Shown here: positions 7,506-17,000 of the stretch, piece after piece
How positions within the stretch are numbered: position 1 is the first letter of the stretch
How the letters are laid out: each line of letters opens with the position of its first letter
Origin: Ochromonadaceae sp. CCMP2298
Lineage: Eukaryota; Sar; Synurophyceae; Ochromonadales; Ochromonadaceae
DNA length: 24,725 bases
Reading direction: 5' to 3'
Assembly: GCA_026770595.1 (NCBI GenBank)
Contig: MU633763.1
Location: 1 to 24,725, forward strand
Position numbers and translations under genes: made by a program
The notes under the pieces: model-generated
Told to the model about the DNA's origin: nothing
Seen by the model: the letters and a program-made list of their open reading frames with translations, nothing else
The model's database searches: none

Positions 7506-8354
7506 ATGTGGCTTTGTCTGTATATAGTCGCCTTACTCGGTGTAGTGAGGGTGGTTGAGGCAGCTGTCGTTGGATCTCCTGGATCTTACTCCTTATTCAG
7601 CCCCAGGCACAGTAACAACCTGTTGATCACAGCCTTGGCGAGTGCCGAGGCCTCAGCAGAGAAAGAATACGGAACGCTCGGCAGTGCTAAACGTTCCGAC
7701 GTCGTGCTTAAGTTCCAAAAAGACATCGATGTGGCGCAGATCCTGAAGAAGATCGCCTCCTCCTCGGATGTGTCCGATGAGAAGTACAGAAAGTACATAT
7801 TGAAAATGAGCGTGATGCTTCTGTCCCTGCGCTACTACCCGCTCGGCTGGAGCAACTACACCTTCCGCGTGAAGGCAAAGGGTGCAGTAAAGAAGGGCAA
7901 ACAAGCAGACGGCTCGTTAGGCCAGATAGAATTCTTGTCCACGCGCCCTTCCCAGGGGGGCAGCCCGGTGGGCAGCAAGCGCGTGCGAGTGCAGTTCAGC
8001 CTGGAGGCATCCGGGGAGGGGCTGGTGCTCGTGTCGAGATCGAGCTCCGTGGGCCTGTCTCAGAGGAAAACGGAGCTGATCGCGGACTCGCTGGAGCACT
8101 TCTTGAAGGCGCAGCTGCGGAGGGAGGTGGACCTGGCGGGGGTGCGCAGGCGCCAGCAGGTTTCGTATGTGCAGCAGGCCAGGGTGGCCAAGAAGGCTCG
8201 CAAGGCGAAGGAGATAGATAAAATCCTGCGCCCTGAGAAGTACAAAGCCAAATCTCCCACAGTGCGGAGCGTGGGTTCTGGCAGCAGTTCTGGCTCTGGT
8301 CGGTATTCGCCCAGCGCGGACACGAAGAAGCGCCGGGAGGTGAAGAGCAGCTGA
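7506..8354 (+). CDS. signal-peptide protein with basic C-terminal region, function unknown
   Basis: I chose the ATG at 7506. The frame is open to a GTG at 7491, but eukaryotic initiation favours the ATG. It encodes 282 aa ending at TGA 8352-8354. Residues 1-19 (MWLCLYIVALLGVVRVVEA) form a good signal peptide with a cleavage-like A-A at the end. Residues about 20-195 alternate charged and hydrophobic segments without a motif I recognise. Residues about 195-245 are helical and basic, with A-R-V-A-K-K-A-R-K-A-K-E. The tail is Ser/Gly-rich and ends K-K-R-R-E-V-K-S-S. I see no membrane segment after the signal peptide. Codon bias supports a real gene. The basic tail loosely recalls ER-membrane proteins such as CCDC47, but I would not assign it. 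It converges on PDK1. Confidence 0.72.
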   Translation: MWLCLYIVALLGVVRVVEAAVVGSPGSYSLFSPRHSNNLLITALASAEASAEKEYGTLGSAKRSDVVLKFQKDIDVAQILKKIASSSDVSDEKYRKYILKMSVMLLSLRYYPLGWSNYTFRVKAKGAVKKGKQADGSLGQIEFLSTRPSQGGSPVGSKRVRVQFSLEASGEGLVLVSRSSSVGLSQRKTELIADSLEHFLKAQLRREVDLAGVRRRQQVSYVQQARVAKKARKAKEIDKILRPEKYKAKSPTVRSVGSGSSSGSGRYSPSADTKKRREVKSS

Positions 8355-8706
8355 GGGTAGAGCCGTCCTCTGAACCTGAAATAGCATCCTGAGATTTAAA
8401 GTGCGGCGTATTGGTAGAGTCGCTGCACGCTTCGGAGAGGAAATCTGGCTATTCTCGGTGCTTTGAATGACGCCGTCACATACACGGTCGATAAAGGCAC
8501 CAGGTAGCGGTACAATGCTCCTTTTCGGAGAACTCAGAGTAGTTGCTGGTCAGAGAGGACGGCTGTAAAACCCGTGTGGTAATTATGTTTAATCGTATGG
8601 TAATCATTTTTTGTGCATCGGAAATGTCACCACATTGCAGATGCCATTTGAACAGCTGAACTCGATATACAAATGTAAAGCAGCAACTTTGTACAGCTAC
8701 AGGTCC
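8355..8706. other. spacer between convergent genes
   Basis: These 352 nt separate the 3' ends of the signal-peptide gene (plus) and PDK1 (minus) and should contain both 3' UTRs. I see no coding sequence, RNA gene or repeat I can support. Confidence 0.6.
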
Positions 8707-10387
8707 CTATCCCTCAACCTCCGAGCTCTCCCCCTCCATCGTCACGCTGGGGGGTGCCGACGAGAGCGAGTGGTGCACCACTGCGTTTATCAGGTCAGCC
8801 CACATCTGGGACCCGGCAGACTCGCATAGGATGTGGTACGCGCGCCCCGACTCTGAGCACATGATGTCGAACTCCTTGCTATTTTTCTGTTTAAGGGGAG
8901 TGGAGTAGGTGGAGTAGGTGGAGTGAGTGATGCGGCGGGGAGAGCGGTGGGCGGGGTAAGCGGGGTGCAGGGCGAGCACGAGGAAGCCTTACAATTATAC
9001 AGCTCACGGGATTCTCGCGAGTCCACGGTATGTGTCCCTTGTACTGCATGGTGTCCGGGTCGACGTAAATCAACCGCGGCTGGTCGGTCAAGATTAGCTG
9101 ACGCTTCTTGGAGAACAGTCCCTTCCTCTTGTAGACCAGTGCCATGAAAACCCGCCTCTCATCTGGATCCAGGAACTGCTCCCACTTGTGGGAGGACACC
9201 GTGGGCGACTGCGCCTCCTCCCCCGCGTCTGAGTTCCCGTCTAATACTGTCGCGTCGCCCTCCATCAGCCACTCGTCCGTCCCACCATCGCGCATGAACT
9301 GGTCTGAGGGGAAGGTCGAGGGGTCGGGCTGGTAGGGAGCCTCCAGCTCCTCCAGGCCTCCCCACTGGACGGAGGTAAAGAACGCATGCGCTTTCAGCGC
9401 CTCGTAGCTGTTCGCTGATCCGTCCTCGCCTGCCCCCAGACGCTCGCTGTCGACGTGCCTCAGCAGGCTGAGGATCAAGTCCTGCGCGACGAGGTCCACG
9501 ACAGTCGGGAAGATCAGCGGCTTGGAGCCTTTGCAGTGGCCCATGATGGCCTCAAAGGTCAGGTACTCCGTGGCCTCGCGGAAGGGCGAAATACCCGACA
9601 GCATTTGAAAGACCATGCAGCCCAGGGCCCACAGGTCGCATGCTTTGGTTGCCGCCTTCTCGCCCGACAGTACCTCGGGAGAGACGTAGTCCTGGGTTCC
9701 TACGAAGCTCGTGCGGGGGCTGCCCTCGCTCCCCTCCCCAGCTATAATCGTAGACGTGCCGAAGTCTGCTAGTCTTATGTGACCGTCGGCGCTAATTAGC
9801 ACATCTAGAAGGGCGGGGGGGTTGGGTGTTAGAATCTGCGCAGGATGGGGGGGAAGTGCGGATAGCTTACTGTCTGGCTTGAGGTCTCTGTGGATGATCT
9901 TTTTACTGTGCAGATACTCAATGGCCTCGATAATTTCGGCGGTGTAGAAGCGCGCCATGTTGTAGTCGAAGGCCTCCTGTTCCAAGCCTCTTTCGAGCTT
10001 CTCCTCCATCTTCGTATTGATCAGGCTCTGCAGCTCGCCTCCTGGGGCCAGATCGGTGCACATGTACAGGTAGTCGGCGTCCTGGAATGAAAAGTGGAAC
10101 TTGACCACGAAGGGATGAGACAGCATGGTCAAGATCTGCCTCTCCTTCATCACTTGCTTGATTTTGTTCTCTCGCCGGATGTGAACTTTCTCCATGATCT
10201 TTACGGCGAACTGGTCGGATGACACCTTGCTCTTCGCGTGCACGACCCTCGCATAGGCACCTTCACCGAGAGTGATGCCGAAAAGAAAGTCCGACGTCTG
10301 CAGCTCCCTTTGCACTACGGGAGCCTCCTCCTCCTCCTCCTCCTCGTAATTGCCATCCTCCCCGTCGTCACTGGAATTTCTGCTCAT
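8707..10387 (-). CDS. PDPK1: PDK1-type AGC kinase with C-terminal PH domain (three exons)
   Basis: The exons are 10387-9871, 9804-8993 and 8886-8707 (TAG), giving 502 aa. PDK1 phosphorylates the activation loops of other AGC kinases at phosphoinositide-rich membranes. After an acidic N-terminus come the glycine loop GEGAYARV (41-48), catalytic Lys63 in FAVKIMEK, HRDLKPDN (166-173), and DFG (186-188). The activation loop has SFVGTQDYVSPEVL, placing Ser205 at the position of the autophosphorylated Ser241 of human PDK1. The PH domain runs from about 379 (KWEQFLD) through RKGLFSKKRQ, the basic phosphoinositide-binding loop, YVDP and IPWTRE. The third exon completes it (SGRAYHI, then a helix with W-A-D-L-I-N-A-V). 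Kinase-then-PH order is diagnostic of PDK1. The gene is divergent from the dynein heavy chain. Intron 1 splits the catalytic-loop Asn codon and is open in frame. Confidence 0.92.
8887..8992 (-). other. PDK1 intron 2 (106 nt)
   Basis: The minus-strand donor is ATT|GTAAGG (first base 8992) and the acceptor CCCTTAAACAG (last base 8887). Splicing in phase 0 joins the two halves of the PH domain (NPVSCII to KNSKEFDI). Reading through instead gives a Pro/Leu/His-rich tail that stops at 8891. The intron carries a short tandem repeat of CTCCACCTA. Confidence 0.85.
9805..9870 (-). other. PDK1 intron 1 (66 nt, open in frame)
   Basis: The minus-strand donor is A|GTAAGC (first base 9870) and the acceptor CCCGCCCTTCTAG (last base 9805). 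Splicing restores HRDLKPDNVLISADGH exactly. The intron is a multiple of three with no in-frame stop, so unspliced RNA would still encode a full-length but altered kinase. Confidence 0.88.
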
Positions 10388-11029
10388 CCCAGAAACAAGG
10401 GCAACGCCAGCAATGAGAATGAGCCGTTAAACGACGAAGGCCGCGTAGCTGACGGTCTGGAGTCTCTTGGTCCAAACGGCTCGCGCGCGAGTGTGGCGAG
10501 CAACGTAAGTATGCATTAACTTAGCTAGATTAGAAGTGCCACTCTGAAATGGAATGGATTCCTTCCTGGATCCAAGTGTGGGCAAAACACGCCGCAGGCA
10601 AAACACCCGGTACACAATGAAATTTCGCATCTTGGGAAAATGTTACCATTGTCGACGCAAGTCTTTCGATCACAAATAACGAGTTTAGATCGTGAATAAC
10701 TCGTTATATACGCATCACTTCTATGATCTGACACCACTTTCATACAAAAACTCGATGCTTATGTTCAATTTCATATCGTGTCGAAGTCTCTTAGCTTCAG
10801 GAAATTGGATCCAACAATGAGAAATGCTGTTGTCACAATAGTAAATGCGCTAAATACACAGATACATCAAATATAAGCGTCGATTTATATGGTATTTTGC
10901 TCCCACACTCATCGCTGCTTTGCCGTTTCTTCCCACACACAATGCCCCTTCGTCGCTTCGAGTTCGAAGAAGCCTTTGCCAGTTTGACGGTGGCGAGGCT
11001 CTCCACAATTCCCCCACATTCCTTTTGGG
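10388..11029. other. divergent intergenic region between PDK1 and the dynein heavy chain
   Basis: These 642 nt separate two start codons facing away from each other, so the region must hold both promoters and 5' UTRs. It is more A/T-rich than the genes. The only structure I can point to is a perfect 10-bp inverted repeat, ATAACGAGTT at 10676-10685 and AACTCGTTAT at 10698-10707. No supported coding sequence or TATA box. Confidence 0.6.
10676..10707. repeat. 10-bp inverted repeat in the PDK1/dynein intergenic region
   Basis: ATAACGAGTT and its exact reverse complement AACTCGTTAT are separated by 12 bases. A regulatory role is possible but undemonstrated. Confidence 0.6.
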
Positions 11030-14000
11030 ATGGAGGAAACGAAGTCCGGCGCGTCCGGCGGCTTGCGCCAGAAATTCGGCCCTGCTGCGAAGAAGGACTT
11101 CAAAGACCTCGCGGTGGGTGCCTCCACCCGTCATGTACCCGAGATCGTGCATGTCGAGCCAAAGGTGTTCGAGCCCTACAAATGGACTGCTGGGCATGTT
11201 CCCCGCAGGATCGAGGTGGAGAGGAAGAAGCGGCAGTTTGCGGTGATCGATTTGACGCAGGCGCTGAGGGAGAACGGCGTGATCGACGAGATCCGCCGCG
11301 CGATAACCGCGCCAGACGTCTCATCAGTGACCTGCATGCCCCTGTCCTTTTTCGACAACACTGAGTTCCATTCTAGACCCACCTCTTCGTGGCACGAGTT
11401 CGTGCGCGAGTCGGGCTCGCTCGATGGCGGCATCCCTGCTCGCGCGATGTACACAGTGATGGTTAACGACAAGGACGTAGTCGTCGTATGGCGCGCCTGC
11501 AAGGTAATCGCGGCCCACGAGGACACGAACCAGTTCACAGTCAACTACATGGCGGATAAGCACTACATGGCGACATGCCCCAACACAAAAAGCAGCACCA
11601 GCAACGCGGGCACCATTGCCGCCCTATCCGTCTGCTTCGACGCGGAGGACCCGGAGCTCTATGTGCGCAGATTGCTCGGCGCTGCCTCGCTGCGCAGAGA
11701 GGTGTCGGACACAATCGCGCTCAACCTGTACGTGGACTGCATGCCGGTGGACAACCTGAAGCCCCTGGACTCCGAACAGGTCAACCGGATTCTCGAGAAC
11801 GCGATTAATATGAATAAGCTGCGCATGAGCAGCTCTCTGGACACCAGCAGCCTTCTGCAGCAGTACAACCTCAACCACATGCGAACTATGAACAAGCTCA
11901 TCTTCGTCAAGCTCATGCAGGAGCAGCAGAAGGCTGTCGAGATGGTGCGGAGCGTCAGCACAGACGCCACGATCTTCCAAGCCCCCTCGGACGTCTTCCC
12001 CCCCCGCCACAACGTATTTGTCAACACAGACCTGCCCTTCGACGAGCGGCAATTGACCTTCAAGTTCTCCTCTCTGTGGAACAAGATGGAGGCGCTGTAC
12101 ATCATCCACCAGATGCAGGTGGAGAACGTGACCCTGGAGAGGGCGGTTTTCTTCGCAGTGCCGGAGAAGTCCCAGCGCCTGGAGGAGTTCGCCAGCAACC
12201 AGGCCGTTACCGGCAACGCCCTCACCGCCCTCGTGAAGGAGAACTGGGTCAACGCGATTACCTCCTCGGTGCGCCAGAACCTCAAGGAGGTCAAGAAGGG
12301 CTGGTTCAACATCGACGAATCCAACCTGGAGGTGTACAAGTTCTCCAAGCTGCGGCGCTTCATGTACCGCATAAACTTCAAGATGGAAGACACTATGAGA
12401 GACCTTATGTACCGAATGGTGTCCGAGTTCTGCTCGATGATTAAGTCCTTCTGTCCGGAGAGCATCAAGATAAGGGCGAACGACTCGGTGGAGATCGTGG
12501 GGGGGCGGTTCCCCATGTTCATCGCGGACTTGAAGTTCATCAACGCCACGCCCACCAAGGCTGCCGAGTTCGTCTACTCGACCACCAAGGAGGCCCTGCT
12601 GGAGACCATCATGCACCCCTTCGACGCGGTGTTTAAGTCCCTCAAGGGCATGGTGAAGGTGGAGCGCAGGGTGATGAAGAGGCTATTCTGGGCCTACGAG
12701 CCGCTCATGACGGTGCCCCACGCGGGCGAGGAGTGGGCCGTGGAGCTGCACAAAGACCTCGTCGCCACGGTGGAGAAGGCCTTAACTCCCATGCAGGAGT
12801 ACATTGGGTTCTTGATGGACTACAAGACGTTGATCGAGATAGACGTGGAGGAGTACACGGCCAACGCGGAGGCCAAGTTCTTCCCAGGCGAGGTGATGAA
12901 CATGGTGGACCTGGCCGCCCTCGCTCGCCAGCACGCCCACGACTCCGAGTCAATCTCCTACGACCTGCCCAGCTCCGTCTCCATCGGCCTGGTGCTGATC
13001 GACTGCAAGAGCGTGAAGACCATGCTGGCCGCCAAGCACAAGGTCATTTCGGCCAGGCTCTTCCAGCTGCTGCAGCGCCGCGCCAGGGACTACGCCGACA
13101 CGGTGCAGGTGGAGTTCAGAGAAATGTTCGACGGGGTGGCCGTGCCTCCTGACAATATCGAGAAGCTCACGGACATGAGGGACTTTCTGTCCACGCTGCC
13201 CAGCCGCATCGACCAGCTGGGGGACAGGATTGCCAAGAACGAGACGCACTTCGCGCTGATGGAGGAGGCGAAGTGGCAGATCCCCCTGGACGAGATGGAC
13301 GTGCGCTGGGACGTGTACCACTGGCCCTGCAAGCTGCTGGGAGAGATCGCCAAGCAGGAGAAGAACATGCGCGTGCAGGAGTTCAACTTCAAGAGGGGCA
13401 TGGAGGAGGAGCAGCAGGAGTTCAACTCGGACCTGTCCAACCTGCAGTCCGACGTGGCCAAGCTCAAGGACCTCACGAAGCTCGGGGACGCCGCGAAGAA
13501 CGCCGAGACCGTGCGGCGCATCAAGCTGGCCCTCGCGCAGGCCGACGAGAAGTCGAAGCTGTTCAACTCCCGAGAGAGCCTGTTCAACGCGAGCCCCACG
13601 GAGTACGGGGAGCTGTCCGAGCTGGCCAAGACCTTCGAGCCCTTCTTCGACCTGTGGGACTCCTGCGAGAAGTGGCTGTCCAACAAAGAAACCTGGACGA
13701 ACGGCTCTTTCATGGCCCTGGACGCGGAGGTGGTCGAGAACAACGTGAACACTCTGCTGCGCAACCTGAACAAGTCCGCCAAGACCTTCGAGCGCAACAA
13801 CCTCTCCCAGTGCAACGTCATCGCAGCCCAGGTGCGCGACGAGCTGGACCTCTTCCGCCCCCGCGTTCCGATCATCGTCTCTCTGCGCAATGCGGGCATG
13901 CGCGAGCGCCACTGGGACGAGCTGGCGACCAAGGTGGGCGTGACCTTCCCGGAGGACAAGGGGGAGCTGACGCTGCACAAGCTGGTGGATATGGGCATGG

Positions 14001-17000
14001 TCAAGGCCATGGCGGATGTGGAGAAGGTGGCGGAGAAGGCGGGCAAGGAGTTCGGCATCGAGACGGCGTTGGACAAGATGGCCAGCGCGTGGGAGAGTAT
14101 GATGCTGGTGGTGGAGGAGTACAGGGACACGGGTACGGCGATCCTCAAGGGCGTGGACGACTACATGGGCCTGCTGGACGAGCACATCACCATGACCCAG
14201 GCGATGGCGTTCAGCGCCTTCAAGGGCCCCTTCGAGGCGCGCATCGACTCGTGGAACACCTCCCTGCAGGTGATCTCAGAGGTCGTGGACGAGTGGGTGC
14301 AGCTGCAGCGCAACTGGCTCTACCTCCAGCCCATCTTCGACTCAGCCGATATCAACAAGCAGCTTCCGCAGGAGGGCAAGCGCTTCACAACGGTGGACAA
14401 ATACTGGCGTGCCACGATGCAGAGCGCGATGAAGGGCGTGCTCGCTGTGAAGTTCTGCGACGACGTGAGGCTCTTGGAGCGCTTCAAGGAGGGAAACAAG
14501 CTGCTGGAGATGGTGCAGAAAGGGTTAGCGGACTACCTGGAGACCAAGCGCGCAGGCTTCTCGCGCTTCTACTTCCTCTCCAACGACGAGCTGCTGGAGA
14601 TATTGTCCGAGACCAAGGACCCCCTGCGGGTGCAGCCGCATCTGCGCAAGTGCTTCGAGGGCATCAAGGAGGTCGACTTCCAGCCCGACTTGACCATCGT
14701 GGGCATGACCTCGCCCGAGCGCGAGTACGTGCCCTTCGTGAAGCCCGTAGACCCCAAGAACAAGAACATAGAGGCGTGGATGGTGGAGGTCAAGGATGCG
14801 ATGATCGGCGGCGTGCGCGACAACATGTACCACGCGATTCTGGACTACACCGAGCGGCCGCGCACGGACTGGATGCAGAAGTGGGCGGCGCAGTGCGTGC
14901 TCAACGGCTCGCAGGCGCACTGGACGCGCGAGGTGGAGGAGGCGCTGAAGGAGAAGGGCAACGACGGTGCGTGGGAGTACTACGCACAGCTGGTGAGGCA
15001 GCTGGAGGACATGGTGATCCTCATCAGAGGCAAGATCTCCAAGGCTGCGCGCGTGACGGTGGGCGCCCTGGCGGTGGTGGACGTGCATGCCCGAGACGTG
15101 CAGAAGAAGATGGCGGAGGCGGGCGTGGCCAAGGTAACGGACTTCGACTGGATATCGCAGATGCGCTACTACTGGGAGGGGGATATCGAGCAGGGGCTGG
15201 GGGACCTGGCGGTCATTATGGTCTCCTCGAAGCGCTGGTACGGCAACGAGTACCTGGGCAACTCCTTCCGCCTGGTGATCACGCCCCTCACGGACAAGTG
15301 CTACCTCACGCTAATGGGGGCGCTGCAGATGATCCTGGGGGGCGCGCCGGCGGGTCCGGCTGGTACTGGCAAGACTGAGACTACCAAGGACCTGGCCAAG
15401 GTAGGTATTAAACCCATCCATCTATGCTACAAACACTTATTAAACCCCATCTATACTACAAACGCGTATTAAACCCAGGCGCTGGCCAAGCAGTGCGTGG
15501 TGTTCAACTGCTCAGACGGGCTGGACTACATGGCGATGGGCAAATTCTTCAAGGTATCCATATTAAACCCACATATCTACACCACATATCCATATTAAAC
15601 CCACATATCTACACCACACTACCTATTAAACCCCACTCGAAGGGTCTGGCCTCCTCGGGGGCCTGGGCGTGCTTCGACGAGTTCAACCGCATCAACATCG
15701 AGGTGCTCAGCGTCATCGCGCAGCAGGTGATCCAGCTGCAGGGCACCGTGCAGAGGGGGGAGAAGCGCACGGTCTTCGAAGGCACGGACATCCTCGTCAA
15801 CCCCGAGTTCGCCGTCTACATCACCATGAACCCCGGGTACGCGGGCCGCGCAGAGCTTCCTGACAACCTGGAGGCCCTCTTCCGACCCGTGGCGATGATG
15901 GTTCCTGACTACGGGCTGATCGGCGAGATCATGCTGTTCTCCTACGGGTACATGGCGAACCGCAAATGCTCCCAGAAGATGGTGGCGACCTTCCGCCTGT
16001 GCTCGGAGCAGCTCTCCTCGCAGGACCACTACGACTACGGCATGCGCGCGGTGAAGACCGTCATCACCGCCGCGGGCAACCTGAAGCGCGCCAGCCCCGA
16101 GGAGAACGAGGAGGCGCTGCTGATGCGCGCCCTGCAGGACGTGAACGTGCCCAAGTTCCTCGCGCACGACCTGCCCCTCTTCGCGGGCATCCTGAGCGAC
16201 CTGTTCCCGGGCGTGCTGCGGCCCGCGTTCGACTACGGGCCCCTGGTGGTGAGTCTGAAGGAGGCCACGCTGGAGAAGAACCTGCAGCCGGTGGACATAT
16301 TCCTGCGCAAGAACATAGAGCTCTACGAGATGATCTGCGTGCGCCACGGGCTGATGGTGGTGGGCCCCACGGGGGGCGGGAAGTCGTGCAATATTCGAGT
16401 GCTGGCGGCTGCCCTGTCCAAGCTACACGCCAAGGGGATCGCGGGGGAGCGGTACGAGAAGACCAAGATCCACCACCTGAATCCGAAGTCCATCAGCATG
16501 GGGCAGCTCTACGGCAAGTTCGACGAGAACACGCACGAGTGGCAGGACGGCATTCTGTGCGTGATCATCCGCATGTGCATCAAGGACGACACGCCGGTGC
16601 TGAAGTGGATGCTCTTCGACGGGCCGGTGGATGCCATCTGGATCGAGAACATGAACACAGTCCTGGACGACAACAAGAAGCTCTGCCTCACCTCTGGCGA
16701 GATCATCTCCCTCAGCGAGCCCATGACGATGATGTTCGAGCCCGAGGACCTGGCGGTGGCCTCGCCCGCCACCGTGTCGCGCTGCGGCATGATCTACATG
16801 GAGCCCACCTCTCTCGGCTACGACGTGCTGATGCAGAGCTGGCTCGCCACCACGCCGCCCACCCTGGGCGCCCGCGCGCGCGCCAAGCTGATGCAGCTCT
16901 TCGACGCCTACGTACCGGGCGTGCTCCCCTACCTGCGCCGCAACTTCGCCGAGCCCCTGCCCACCACGAACAACTGCCTCGTGGAGGCGCTGCTGAACCT

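Noticed and set aside
8402-8475. Possible tRNA (TGGTAGAGTCG matches an A-box pattern).
   Set aside because: No B box of the GGTTCGA type follows at a suitable distance and I could not form a cloverleaf.
8891-8992. Natural PDK1 C-terminus at the TAG at 8891 (Pro/Leu/His-rich tail).
   Set aside because: It would truncate the PH domain. A good GT-AG intron restores the domain's final strand and helix in frame.
13273-15378. Long plus-strand alternative frames within the dynein gene (also 18096-20105 and 21954-23030).
   Set aside because: They are out-of-frame shadows of the dynein coding sequence, with Gly/Arg/Ala-rich low-complexity translations.
15401-15480. Frameshift or two separate dynein genes, because the frame breaks near 15472.
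   Set aside because: Splicing two short introns rebuilds the invariant AAA1 sequence exactly, so the gene is intact.
15406-15633. Telomere-like repeat (AAACCC resembles plant-type telomere units).
   Set aside because: The unit is about 30 nt with TATTAAACCC only once per unit. There is no tandem CCCTAAA or CCCTAA run.
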